Part shown: in pieces, positions 33,058 through 41,595 of the stretch
Position numbering within the stretch: position 1 is the stretch's first letter
Layout of the letters: every line of letters begins with the position of its first letter
Source: Mycobacterium nebraskense
GTDB taxonomy: Bacteria > Actinomycetota > Actinomycetes > Mycobacteriales > Mycobacteriaceae
Direction of reading: 5' to 3'
Length of the DNA: 56,392 nucleotides
NCBI RefSeq assembly: GCF_002102255.1
Contig: NZ_LQPH01000114.1
Coordinates: forward strand, 1-56,392
Made by a program: the position numbers and the translations under genes
The notes under the pieces: generated by a model
Seen by the model: the letters and a program-made list of their open reading frames with translations, nothing else
Told to the model about the DNA's origin: nothing
Databases searched by the model: none

Positions 33058-33851
33058 GACTCTCCTGCGGCGAAACGTGTGGTGACGAGCCCGAGTTGGG
33101 CAAACTGCGCGGTCCAGACATCGCCTGGTCGCACCGGTTGTGCCGCGGTCACCGAACCCGGCAGCACGACATCACCGGTTCTCAGGCAGTCGTTCTGCTG
33201 ACCCAGGGTGTTGGCCAGCCATGCCAGCGATATCACCGGCGAGCCGAGCGCCGCTCCCCCGGCACCCGTCGCGACCACCTCGCCGTTGCAGTACAGGTTG
33301 CATCCGAGGAGCCGAAGGTCCGCATCTGTGGGTCGAACAGGACGCCCGCCGAGCACGACTCCCCCCGACGAGGCGTTGTCGGCAACCGTGTCGGCGACGC
33401 TGATACGCCAGTCGGCGATGCGGCTGTCGATGATTTCCAGTGCCGGCAGCACGAAGTCCACCGCGGCCAGGGCCTCGGCGACTGTCACGCCGGGACCGGC
33501 AAGGTCACGCTTGATTACTAGGGCGATCTCCGGTTCGACACGCGGCTGCAGGAAAGCAGTCACCGGGATGGGATCGGACTCTGGGTGGAACATCTGGTCG
33601 TGCAAGACACCGAAATCCGGTTGATTCACCCCCATTTGGCGTTGCATGGCCGCAGAGGTCAGGCCAACTTTGTGGCCTTTGATGATCCGGCCTTCGGCCA
33701 TCCACCGGTCGACCTGTGCTCGCTGGATGTCGAAGCCCTCCGCCACGGTCAAGTCAGGGAATCGGTCGGTCAGCGGGGCGATCGGGCTGCGCGTCTGGTA
33801 GGCCGCCAGCAGCTCCTCGGCCATCTGATGGCACTCTTCGGTACGCATCAC
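33054..33851 (-). CDS. dmpE: 2-Hydroxypenta-2,4-dienoate hydratase
   Basis: 265 residues, overlapping the extradiol dioxygenase gene by 4 bases. GHKVGLTSAAMQRQMGVNQPDFGVL is the MhpD/DmpE hydratase pattern; metal-binding residues are in LQPRVEPEIALV and LEIIDSRI. It hydrates the dienoate to 4-hydroxy-2-oxovalerate, the substrate of the aldolase at 50515. It is a paralogue of the following gene. Confidence 0.87.
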   Translation of the reverse strand: MMRTEECHQMAEELLAAYQTRSPIAPLTDRFPDLTVAEGFDIQRAQVDRWMAEGRIIKGHKVGLTSAAMQRQMGVNQPDFGVLHDQMFHPESDPIPVTAFLQPRVEPEIALVIKRDLAGPGVTVAEALAAVDFVLPALEIIDSRIADWRISVADTVADNASSGGVVLGGRPVRPTDADLRLLGCNLYCNGEVVATGAGGAALGSPVISLAWLANTLGQQNDCLRTGDVVLPGSVTAAQPVRPGDVWTAQFAQLGLVTTRFAAGES

Positions 33852-34774
33852 ACGCTGAGCTCAGGCGCAACGACAGAAAGCGATGCTGTCGAGCGGCCTA
33901 CGAGTTGACTCTGGGAGACGGTCCGCTGGGTTGGACCCAACCACATATCGATCGAGCCCGGCTCTCCGAGCTCGAACATGCGGGGGGTCCACGCCTCGTC
34001 TTCAATCAACTGAACCCCGAATGAGTACTCGTAGGTCAGGTTGTCGGGCCCGAGGAAGTAGACGAAGATGGCCGTCGACGTCGGGTGACGGCCTGGCCCA
34101 TGCAGAATCTGCACATCGTTCTGTTGCAGGAATCGCCAATTGCGCATCACATCGTCGAGCGTCTCGACCTGGAAGTTGATGTGACAGAAGCCTGGTCCCG
34201 CGTCGCTCTGGAAGAACGCGAGCTTGTGATGGACGGGGTCTATTCGCATCAGGCAAGCGCCCTCACCGATCCAGTCGGACACCTTGGCGCTGAACACCGT
34301 AGACCAGAAGGCGTGCGCAGCCCGTACATCGGGGGCATCGAGGCACAGGTGGCCGAACTCCGTGATACCTGCGGCGGGTCGACCGAAGTTGATCGGACGC
34401 GCCAGGGTGCTCTGGCCCGTGACCAATTCGACGTGATTGCCGAAGGGGTCGTCGAAAGCGATGAAATTGCGAACATGTCGGTGTCGCGCTTCCTGTTCGG
34501 TGCCACGCGAAACCGTGCAGCCGTACTGCTGCAACTCGACTTCGGCTGACTCGAGCGCGGCATCGTCTCGCAACGAGAACGCCGATGCGAGGACGCCGGG
34601 CCGGTTGCTTTCGATCAGCGCTAGGCAGTGATGACGGCCGTCGGCCCGCAAATAGGTGACACCTTGGTCCTGCGCGACCGGATCCAGTCCCACGATGTCG
34701 ACCGCGAAGCGGGTCGCACGCTGGAGATCGGTCACCCCCGATCGCACGTAAGCAATGTCCTGCAGTTCGATCAT
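33848..34774 (-). CDS. Extradiol (catechol 2,3-type) dioxygenase
   Basis: 308 residues, the length of a two-domain type I extradiol dioxygenase. The N-terminal VOC domain lacks the metal site; the C-terminal domain has His142 (FGHLCL), His198 (FCHINF) and Glu249 (YEYSFG), equivalent to the His-His-Glu iron ligands of this family. It cleaves a catechol next to the diol. It heads the operon for the 4-oxalocrotonate branch, so the fission product must be an aldehyde, which fits catechol or protocatechuate (2,3-cleavage) and not a ketone-forming substituted biphenyl-diol. Confidence 0.88.
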   Translation of the reverse strand: MIELQDIAYVRSGVTDLQRATRFAVDIVGLDPVAQDQGVTYLRADGRHHCLALIESNRPGVLASAFSLRDDAALESAEVELQQYGCTVSRGTEQEARHRHVRNFIAFDDPFGNHVELVTGQSTLARPINFGRPAAGITEFGHLCLDAPDVRAAHAFWSTVFSAKVSDWIGEGACLMRIDPVHHKLAFFQSDAGPGFCHINFQVETLDDVMRNWRFLQQNDVQILHGPGRHPTSTAIFVYFLGPDNLTYEYSFGVQLIEDEAWTPRMFELGEPGSIDMWLGPTQRTVSQSQLVGRSTASLSVVAPELSV

Positions 34775-35128
34775 CTCCGACCTTCCTGAACCTGACGAGG
34801 CAACTCAGCCCGCACCGCGACATCCCAGATGCGCCACTCGGTTTTTACTTATGCTTGTGAACTATATTGCGTACTGCCCTTCGGGTCAAAGCCGTCCCTG
34901 CACACCTAGGGAGGTGGCGAGCGCAATGACCCCTGTCGGATCGAAGTCGCAAGATTCGCCCTGCGCAACAGGCCATTACGTGACCTGGTCGCGGCCACGT
35001 AGCGGTGTGCGGTAGCGTCCGAATTAGTTATAGTTATGAAATATTTGTGGATATAGGCTCAACGGCAGGTTTAACCGCTAGAGTCGGCTTACGCTGACGA
35101 GTGGTCCTCCAGAAAGTGGGCATAGCAC
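34775..35128. promoter_or_regulatory. Divergent promoter region, dioxygenase / aldehyde dehydrogenase
   Basis: 354 bp between divergent starts, with AT-rich patches at 34840-34870 and 35025-35060 where the two promoters probably lie. No strong palindrome stands out. The MarR gene downstream of the aldehyde dehydrogenase and the IclR gene are candidate regulators. Confidence 0.45.
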
Positions 35129-36622
35129 GTGCAATCCTCTCTCGAAAGCAACAAGACGGACGTCGCTAGGCTGCTCGACCGTGACTGGCGGATGCTCATC
35201 GGGGGCGACCGCGTCAGCGCCGCTGACGGCGCGGCGATGGAGATCACCGCCCCGCATGACGGCTCCACCATCGCCCGCGTTCCTGCCGCGGGCCTCCCCG
35301 ACGTTGACGCAGCTGTCGCGGCGGCGGTGGCGGCGTTCCCGCAATGGCGCGGCACCACATTGCTTGAGCGCTCGGAGATGATTAGGTCGTTCGCGCAGAG
35401 ATTGCGTGCCCGCGCAACCGATTTCGGTCTGCTCGACGCTATCGACACCGGCAATCCCGTGACAGCCATGGTCGGCGACGTCATTATGGCTAGCCGGTGG
35501 CTCGACTACCACGCGGCGGTGGCCTTCAGCGTCACCGGCGACACCCTTCCGTCGATGACGCGCAGCTGGCTGATGACCCGCAAAGAACCGTACGGCGCGG
35601 TCGGGCGGATAATTCCCTATAACCACCCCATCCTGTTCGCCGCCGCCAAAGTAGGCGCTCCGCTGATCACCGGCAACACACTGATTCTCAAGGTGCCCGA
35701 TCAGGCTCCGCTGTCCTCCCTGCTGATGGCCGAGGTGGTTCTCGAGTCGTTTCCGCCCGGCGTTGTCAACATCATCTCGGGAAGCGGTGCGGTGGCGGGA
35801 GACGCACTGGTCCGACACCGCGACGTCAAGCGCATCGCACTCATCGGCAGCGTCCCCACTGGCCAGAAAGTGATGGCCGCGGCAGCCGAGGCGGGCATCA
35901 AACACGTCACCCTGGAACTCGGCGGCAAGAACGCGATGATCGTCTGCCCAGACGCCGACCCGACCGCCGTCGTCGAGGGCGCGGCTTTCGGCATGAACTG
36001 TCATTGGAGCCAGGGACAGTCCTGCGGATCGACGACCCGGCTCTTTCTTCACGAGTCACTTCACGACCAGGTGGTTTCCGGCCTGGTCGAGCGATTGAAG
36101 TCGATCAGGATCGGTCATCCGCTGGATCCGGCCACCGAGATGGGATGCCTGGTATCCCAAGCGCAGTTCGACAAGGTGAATCACTACATCGACGTCGCGA
36201 AACGCGAAGGGGCTAGCTTGGTCACCGGCGGCGGACGGCCGCCGGGGAAGCAATTCGAGGCGGGCTTCTACGTCGAGCCGACGGTCTTCGCCGACGTCGA
36301 CATGTCGATGACCGTTGCCCGTGAGGAGATTTTCGGCCCGGTCTTGTCGGTGCTGCGATTCACAGATCTTGACGCCGCCATCGCTCAGGCCAACGCACTA
36401 CCGTTCGGTCTAACCGGCGCGATCTGGAGCAACGACATCACGACCGCAGTCTCGGTGGCAGACAGGCTTGACACCGGCTATGTGTGGATTAACGGCAGCG
36501 GCAGCCACTTTCTGGGTGCGCCGTTCGGTGGGCGCAAGGACAGCGGAACAGGTACCGAAGAGGGAGTCGAGGAATTGGAGAGTTACCTCCAGACCAAGAC
36601 CGTCAACATTCCTCTCCCGTGA
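35129..36622 (+). CDS. Aldehyde dehydrogenase
   Basis: 497 residues from a GTG at 35129. ALDH motifs: YNHP at ~164, Glu263 in LELGGKNAM and Cys299 in GQSCGSTT; the C terminus has the conserved PFGGRKDSG block. It is only distantly like the other ALDH of the window (30619), so the two are not a recent duplication. As a second ALDH in an aromatic cluster, the likely role is oxidation of an aromatic aldehyde such as 2-carboxybenzaldehyde (the PhdK step after the aldolase at 29311). The substrate is inferred. Confidence 0.85.
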   Translation: MQSSLESNKTDVARLLDRDWRMLIGGDRVSAADGAAMEITAPHDGSTIARVPAAGLPDVDAAVAAAVAAFPQWRGTTLLERSEMIRSFAQRLRARATDFGLLDAIDTGNPVTAMVGDVIMASRWLDYHAAVAFSVTGDTLPSMTRSWLMTRKEPYGAVGRIIPYNHPILFAAAKVGAPLITGNTLILKVPDQAPLSSLLMAEVVLESFPPGVVNIISGSGAVAGDALVRHRDVKRIALIGSVPTGQKVMAAAAEAGIKHVTLELGGKNAMIVCPDADPTAVVEGAAFGMNCHWSQGQSCGSTTRLFLHESLHDQVVSGLVERLKSIRIGHPLDPATEMGCLVSQAQFDKVNHYIDVAKREGASLVTGGGRPPGKQFEAGFYVEPTVFADVDMSMTVAREEIFGPVLSVLRFTDLDAAIAQANALPFGLTGAIWSNDITTAVSVADRLDTGYVWINGSGSHFLGAPFGGRKDSGTGTEEGVEELESYLQTKTVNIPLP

Positions 36623-36666
36623 GTTGTAAACCATTCACCCGACACCGCGACAAATTTGTTGACGTC

Positions 36667-36682
36667 GGTACTGTACAGAACC
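36667..36682. promoter_or_regulatory. Palindrome GGT-N-CTGTACAG-N-ACC before marR
   Basis: GGTACTGTACAGAACC is a dyad around CTGTACAG with one mismatched pair. It lies 41 bp before the MarR start and 45 bp after the aldehyde dehydrogenase stop, the normal place for an autoregulatory MarR operator. Confidence 0.5.
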
Positions 36683-36722
36683 GGAACTATCCACAATCGT
36701 GATCAAATCGGGAGGCGATCCC

Positions 36723-37298
36723 ATGCCGCGACGACCCCGTAACCCACGCTCGATCGCCGAGGAGATCGCAAGGGCGGCCGACCGGGAGGATCCGGGATTC
36801 GACACCGCAGTCCTGGGACTGACGTTGGCGCTGTTCCGTACCGCGACCGCCTTTGAGCGGGCTCACGTCAGCGAACTACTGCCGCATGACCTGAACATCA
36901 GCCAGCTCAATATCCTCACGGTGCTCGACCGCGCCTCGGAGCCGCTGACGATGGGGGCTCTTGGTCAGGCGGTCTCCGTGCTGCCGGCTAACCTGACCGG
37001 TGTCGTGGACGGGTTGGCGCGGCGGGGTTACGTCGAACGCATAACGAATCCCGATGACCGTCGGTCCTTCCTGATCCGCATCGGTAAACCCGGCCGCGCC
37101 TTTCTACGCAAGTTTCTGCCCGGACATTGGGCATACCTACAGACCCTGATGAGCGATCTGACACCCCCGCAGAAGCGTCAGCTGCAGACGTTGCTCGGCA
37201 AGTTCTACGACTCGATCGAACAGAACTGCCAGACCGTCACCAATGGCGCCGATCTCAAGCGCCCACGCCCGAGGCTCCGTGGTCAGGTGTCTTCATGA
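36723..37298 (+). CDS. MarR-family regulator
   Basis: 191 residues from the ATG at 36723, with GGGAGG upstream; a GTG at 36699 is less likely. Winged helix: QLNILTVLDRASEPLTMGALGQAV, then VVDGLARRGYVERITNPDDRRSFLIR, the MarR wing with its DxRS block (DDRRS). These proteins bind short palindromes and respond to phenolic acids or CoA esters. It precedes the ACMSD-type decarboxylase and follows the aldehyde dehydrogenase in the same direction, so these three may be co-regulated. Confidence 0.9.
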   Translation: MPRRPRNPRSIAEEIARAADREDPGFDTAVLGLTLALFRTATAFERAHVSELLPHDLNISQLNILTVLDRASEPLTMGALGQAVSVLPANLTGVVDGLARRGYVERITNPDDRRSFLIRIGKPGRAFLRKFLPGHWAYLQTLMSDLTPPQKRQLQTLLGKFYDSIEQNCQTVTNGADLKRPRPRLRGQVSS

Positions 37299-37326
37299 GA
37301 CTACCGGCGTCTTTTCAGGCGATATT

Positions 37327-38307
37327 GTGATCGATCTCCACACCCATGGCCTGCCCCGCTCCCTACCCAACTTCGGCCGACGCTTCGCGGGTTCCTGGCT
37401 GGAACTGGTGGAAACCGGTCCGTGTAGCGCCGATATCATGCTCGGCGACCGGCACTTTCGTTCGATCACGGACCAATGCTGGAACCTGGAGCGACGACTC
37501 GCCGACATGGAGACTGACGGCGTTGCAAGACAGGTTATTTCACCCATACCGATAACTTTCTCTTATGGTCTGAGCGCCGATGGCGTGGCCGAGATGGCGC
37601 GGGTGCAGAACGAATGGATCGCCGACGCGGTTCGCGCATATCCGGCGCGGTTCAGCGGGCTGGGCACAGTCCCGCTGCAGGACCCGGACCGGGCCGCGGA
37701 GATGGTCGTCGAAATTCGGCAGGTTCTCGGCCTCGCTGGTGTCGAGATCGGCTCGAACGTCCGCGGACTTAATCTCGACGACCGCGCGCTGGATCCCTTC
37801 TTCGCGGCCTGTGCCGATCACAGCGCTCTGGTCTTTGTACACCCGTGGCAGGTGCTGGGTTCGGATCGGCTCACGAAGCACGGTCTCGCCGATTCCATCG
37901 GAATGGGCGCTGAGACGGCGACGGCTGCAGCGTCATTGGTGATGGGCGGCGTTCTTGACCGCCATCCCAACCTCGACATTCTGCTCGCTCACGGCGGAGG
38001 TGCATTTCTGGCACTGCTTCCGAGAATCGAGCGATTCTGGGAGAACTCATCGGCAGTGACGTACTGCAGCGACCGTCCGTCGAGTTATGCCGGCCGCTTC
38101 TATTACGACTCGCTGCTCTTCGACGAGGACGCGGTTGCGGCTCTGGTCGGGCGGGTCGGGGCAGATCGGGTGGTGGTCGGCACCGATTATCCGTTCGCCA
38201 TCGCCGAACGACCAGCAGGAGCGGCCCTGCTCGGCGCCGGTCTCCCCGACGCGGTCACTTCGGCGGTCAGCGTGCTGACCGCCGAGAGGATCCTTGGACT
38301 CGCCTGA
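37327..38307 (+). CDS. ACMSD-type amidohydrolase-family decarboxylase
   Basis: 326 residues from GTG at 37327. Metal ligands match the aminocarboxymuconate semialdehyde decarboxylase pattern in type and spacing: His5-x-His7 (DLHTHG), His172 (FVHPW), His222 (LAHGGG) and Asp287 (GTDYPF). The family removes a carboxyl group without oxygen or cofactor; members act on 2-amino-3-carboxymuconate semialdehyde, 2,3-dihydroxybenzoate and gamma-resorcylate. Near an extradiol operon it could decarboxylate a carboxylated fission product, such as the protocatechuate 2,3-cleavage product, or a dihydroxybenzoate before cleavage. Confidence 0.85.
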   Translation: MIDLHTHGLPRSLPNFGRRFAGSWLELVETGPCSADIMLGDRHFRSITDQCWNLERRLADMETDGVARQVISPIPITFSYGLSADGVAEMARVQNEWIADAVRAYPARFSGLGTVPLQDPDRAAEMVVEIRQVLGLAGVEIGSNVRGLNLDDRALDPFFAACADHSALVFVHPWQVLGSDRLTKHGLADSIGMGAETATAAASLVMGGVLDRHPNLDILLAHGGGAFLALLPRIERFWENSSAVTYCSDRPSSYAGRFYYDSLLFDEDAVAALVGRVGADRVVVGTDYPFAIAERPAGAALLGAGLPDAVTSAVSVLTAERILGLA

Positions 38308-38328
38308 GTCACAGCGGGTTTGTTGGGG

Positions 38329-39327
38329 CTACACGCGCGCTGCGCTGACGGTCGACGGTACGAACACATCCTCGAGTCGCAGCGGGCGTTCGCTGAACCC
38401 CTGCTCGTGCGCGTAGGCCAGCAGTGCCTGTAGGGCGGCGAGGTTCTCAGCGACGCCGCAGCGGAAGGGATCGCCGAGAATGTCTTTTTCTGCTTCCGCG
38501 TAGGAGGACTCCCATATCAGGCTGGTCGTGCAGACTGCGGTGTCGATAAGCTCCCGCTGTACGGGTTTGCGGGCCCGTTCGAACGCATCGACGAGGTTGT
38601 TGGCCACCCATGGATGAGCGGTCAACACCGAACGTTTGACGACCACCACATGCATGATCGGAACAATCTGAGTCGCCTCGAAATAGGCGCGCTCCACGGC
38701 ACGGAAGTCTGGCCACAACCGTCGAATCCGCGGATCGCCTTGCAGGAACGCCCGTGGGGCACGCGCTGTGATCAGTCCGTCCAGTTCACCGCGGATCAGC
38801 TGTTCGCTGAGGGTGTCCTCGTCGTCGATGCGGGACACGTCGAAATAGGCAGGGGGTGTCACCGGCGCCTTCTCCTGACGACCCGGCTCCTCGAGACCAC
38901 CTGTGCGCCAACGGATCGACGCGAGATCGACACCGTGGTGCTCGCCCAGTATGCCGCGCATCCACAACGAGGCGGTCATGCTCCATTCGGGGGTCCCGAT
39001 GACGCCGGCGTTGAGGTCGGCCGCCTCGGACACATTCGCGTCGTCGCGCACGTAGACACTGGAGTGGCGGAAAAGCCGAGACGGGAAGACCGGGAGGGCG
39101 ACGAAAGGCCGATCGGGATCGTCAACCGTGGACAGGTATGCGCCCATCGAATACTCGGCCACGTCGAACTCGCCGTACTTGCCCTGGCGCCAGAAGAGGT
39201 CTTCGATCGCGGTGTGCAGGTAGCGCATCCGTATACCCTCAGGTGCGACCTCGCCCGTGTAGAGGCGACGCGTTCTGTCATAAAGTTCGCCACCGTAGGT
39301 CAATTCGAGACGCTCTGCCCGGTTCAT
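38329..39327 (-). CDS. 4,5-Dihydroxyphthalate decarboxylase-like protein
   Basis: 332 residues; ATG at 39327 overlaps the IclR stop. The N terminus LTYGGELYDRTRRLYTGEVAPEGI and the block EFDVAEYSMGAYL, PVFPSRLFRHSS are typical of the Pht5/4,5-dihydroxyphthalate decarboxylase group, which has a periplasmic-binding-protein-like fold. No signal peptide is visible, so it is cytoplasmic, in favour of an enzyme. Linked to a phthalate dioxygenase-like operon on the same strand, it probably removes one carboxylate from a dihydroxyphthalate to give protocatechuate. Confidence 0.8.
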   Translation of the reverse strand: MNRAERLELTYGGELYDRTRRLYTGEVAPEGIRMRYLHTAIEDLFWRQGKYGEFDVAEYSMGAYLSTVDDPDRPFVALPVFPSRLFRHSSVYVRDDANVSEAADLNAGVIGTPEWSMTASLWMRGILGEHHGVDLASIRWRTGGLEEPGRQEKAPVTPPAYFDVSRIDDEDTLSEQLIRGELDGLITARAPRAFLQGDPRIRRLWPDFRAVERAYFEATQIVPIMHVVVVKRSVLTAHPWVANNLVDAFERARKPVQRELIDTAVCTTSLIWESSYAEAEKDILGDPFRCGVAENLAALQALLAYAHEQGFSERPLRLEDVFVPSTVSAARV

Positions 39328-40109
39328 GGCAGCAGTCCATCGATCTCATCGGTAGCAGCAATCAGCTCACTGAGCACTGTTCTGCGCAAGCGCTTAGTCA
39401 TTCGGCTGACGGGCACCGATGCGTTGAGGGCATACGATCCGCCGCGCAGCGCTACTGCGATGGAGATCACGCCCACCTCGCCCTCTTCATTACTGATGGC
39501 ATACCCGCGCTTGCGCACCTCGGCGAGCTCCGCATCGAGCGCCACCCTCGATGCAATGGAATTCCGCGTCATCTGGATCAGATCGGCGTGGGGATAGAGC
39601 CGGTCGAGCTCCCCGGGCCCAAGAGCGGAAAGCAACGCCTTGCCGGTCGACGTGCAGTGTGCGGGCATCGCCACGCCCAGACGGTTAGACACCCGCAGCG
39701 CCTGCGGACTCTCGATGGAGGCGACGAAGTCGACCTCGGCGCCTTCCAGCCTTCCCAGATGCACGGTTTCCCTTAGACCGGCGTTCAGTTTTTCCAACAC
39801 CGGCCGGGCACGGTCGCGGACATCCAGCTGGCGCAGCACGCTGAAGGCGAGCAGATCCAGACCCGGTCCTACACGGTAGGCCCTAGTTTTCGGATCCTGG
39901 CGGATCAGTCCGCGGTAGGACAGCATGGCGAGTAGCCGGTGCGCCGTTGAACTCGCCACGCCGAGGTAGGCGCTCACATCGGTAAGCCGGAGTTCATTCC
40001 GGGTCGCCAGGAGCATGACGATCTGCAAGGCGTTGTCGACCGATTCCACGGGGTACTGGGGTGTCGGCCCGTATGCCCGGGCAACGATCGGTTCTGCTTC
40101 CATAGTCAT
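39324..40109 (-). CDS. IclR-family regulator
   Basis: 261 residues. N-terminal winged helix (residues ~20-80, LTDVSAYLGVASSTAHRLLAML) and C-terminal GAF-like effector domain with MPAHCTSTGKALLSAL, the IclR signature. It lies 7 bases after the reductase gene and overlaps the decarboxylase, so it is transcribed with them. Members often regulate protocatechuate and phthalate genes. The palindrome at 44909-44922 before the alpha subunit is a candidate site. Confidence 0.92.
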   Translation of the reverse strand: MTMEAEPIVARAYGPTPQYPVESVDNALQIVMLLATRNELRLTDVSAYLGVASSTAHRLLAMLSYRGLIRQDPKTRAYRVGPGLDLLAFSVLRQLDVRDRARPVLEKLNAGLRETVHLGRLEGAEVDFVASIESPQALRVSNRLGVAMPAHCTSTGKALLSALGPGELDRLYPHADLIQMTRNSIASRVALDAELAEVRKRGYAISNEEGEVGVISIAVALRGGSYALNASVPVSRMTKRLRRTVLSELIAATDEIDGLLP

Positions 40110-40116
40110 CCGGTGA

Positions 40117-41361
40117 TCACCCTCCGGCCGATTGGCCTACGTTGAGCTGCGGTAAGCGTTCCACTTCCGCCAGGCAGTCGGCGACGGTCGTTCCCGCGCC
40201 AATCATTCTGCGGCACAGCATCAAGGCCTTCGGCCAGTTGACGGTGACAGCCGCAGTCAGCATCCCGTCCTGATCGCCGAATACTGCTGCACTCTGCGGC
40301 GGGTCGACGTCCAGGTCGCCAACGATCCGATCGAGCGTCGCTCGGTGCGGCCGCCCGGCGATTTGTATCTTCCAGTCGTACTGGTCACTCCACACGTATT
40401 CGGTCGGAGCGTAGGAACGCAGTTCGTCGGGGTGGGTGATGTTGTGGGCCACACAGGCGGCCTGCTCGGCGGCGTTGGTCCAGTGCTCGACGCGTACATC
40501 TTCCTTATGCCCAGGATGACGCCAGCGCACCACGTCACCGACCGCGAAGACGCCCGGATGCCCTACCGCGCGGCAGAATTCGTCGCACACCACGCCATCG
40601 TCGATCAGCAGTCCGGAGGAGGATAGCCAGGCGTCGTTGGGGATGGCGCCAATACCGACGACCACGATGGCCGCGCGCAGCGTCTCGTTGCTCGTTAGGG
40701 TGACGCGAAGATCGCCCTCGCGACCATCGACCGACTCGACACCGGCGCCGAATCGCGTCTGCACCCCGTGCCTCGCGTGCACGCTGGTGAGGATGGCGCC
40801 GAGTTCAGCCCCGACGATCCGGCCGATCGGCGCGGTGAGCGGATCGACGATGGTCACGTTCCGCCCCGCGGCGTGCGCAGTCGAGGCCACCTCGGCGCCG
40901 ATGAACCCGCCGCCCACGACTACCACCGGTCCGGCGGCCGCCAGCGCGCGAGCCAGTCCACGGCTGTCGTCGAGCGTCCGCACGAGATAAACGCCGGAGG
41001 CCACCGGCCACGGGGCCGGTCGCGCATCAGCGCCGGTGGCGACGACCAGGATGTCGAATGGGACGCGCGCGCCGTCGGCGAGGACCACCGCTCGATCAGC
41101 AAGATCAAGTTGCTCAGCTGCGTTGCCGAGGCGCAGTTCGATACCGGCCTCGTCGGCTTGCTCCGCGGTGAGCATCGTCAGCCGGCTCTGATCCCACGAG
41201 CCTGCGAGGAACTGCTTAGAGAGGGGCGGCTTGTCGTAGGGCAGATTGCTCTCGCGGCCGATCAACACGATTCGGCCGCCGAAGCCCTGGGATCGTAGCG
41301 CCTTCGCGGTGCGCACTCCGCCGACGGACGACCCCACGATGACGACGGTCTGCCCGGACAT
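40117..41361 (-). CDS. Ferredoxin reductase of ring-hydroxylating dioxygenase
   Basis: 414 residues from the ATG at 41361, one base shared with the ferredoxin stop (TGATG). Two Rossmann motifs: FAD site VIVGSSVGGVRTA at the N terminus and NAD site VVVVGGGFIGAEVAS near residue 150; GVFAVGDVVRW is the third FAD block; a reductase C-terminal domain follows. It passes electrons from NADH to the 3Fe-4S ferredoxin encoded just upstream, as in class III/IV oxygenases. Confidence 0.9.
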   Translation of the reverse strand: MSGQTVVIVGSSVGGVRTAKALRSQGFGGRIVLIGRESNLPYDKPPLSKQFLAGSWDQSRLTMLTAEQADEAGIELRLGNAAEQLDLADRAVVLADGARVPFDILVVATGADARPAPWPVASGVYLVRTLDDSRGLARALAAAGPVVVVGGGFIGAEVASTAHAAGRNVTIVDPLTAPIGRIVGAELGAILTSVHARHGVQTRFGAGVESVDGREGDLRVTLTSNETLRAAIVVVGIGAIPNDAWLSSSGLLIDDGVVCDEFCRAVGHPGVFAVGDVVRWRHPGHKEDVRVEHWTNAAEQAACVAHNITHPDELRSYAPTEYVWSDQYDWKIQIAGRPHRATLDRIVGDLDVDPPQSAAVFGDQDGMLTAAVTVNWPKALMLCRRMIGAGTTVADCLAEVERLPQLNVGQSAGG

Positions 41362-41558
41362 CAGTCGGCCTCGATGCTCAGGGCGTTCACGGGGCAACTG
41401 CCAACCGCGTCCTCGATTCGTGAGCGCTCAGGCTCTGCGAAGGTGTCGCGCAACAGCACCACCACGCCGTCGTCGTCGACATCGAAGGTGTCGGCAGCGC
41501 CGGTTACGCAGTTGCCATAACCCTGGCACGACTGGTAGTCAGCGTGGAGTCTGGGCAT
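41361..41558 (-). CDS. 3Fe-4S ferredoxin of ring-hydroxylating dioxygenase
   Basis: 65 residues from the ATG at 41558, preceded by GAGAGGGG. Ligands are Cys11-x5-Cys17 (CQGYGNC) and Cys55-Pro56. It has the same class of cluster as the ferredoxin at 27001, but the sequences differ, so each oxygenase may have its own. It sits between the dihydrodiol dehydrogenase and the reductase. Confidence 0.92.
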   Translation of the reverse strand: MPRLHADYQSCQGYGNCVTGAADTFDVDDDGVVVLLRDTFAEPERSRIEDAVGSCPVNALSIEAD

Positions 41559-41595
41559 AGTTGTCCCCTCTCTTCCGATCGTGCGGTGCGAGTGC

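Noticed and set aside
35078..36052. Minus-strand open frame opposite the aldehyde dehydrogenase gene
   Set aside because: Antisense to a typical ALDH; no domain or ribosome binding site.
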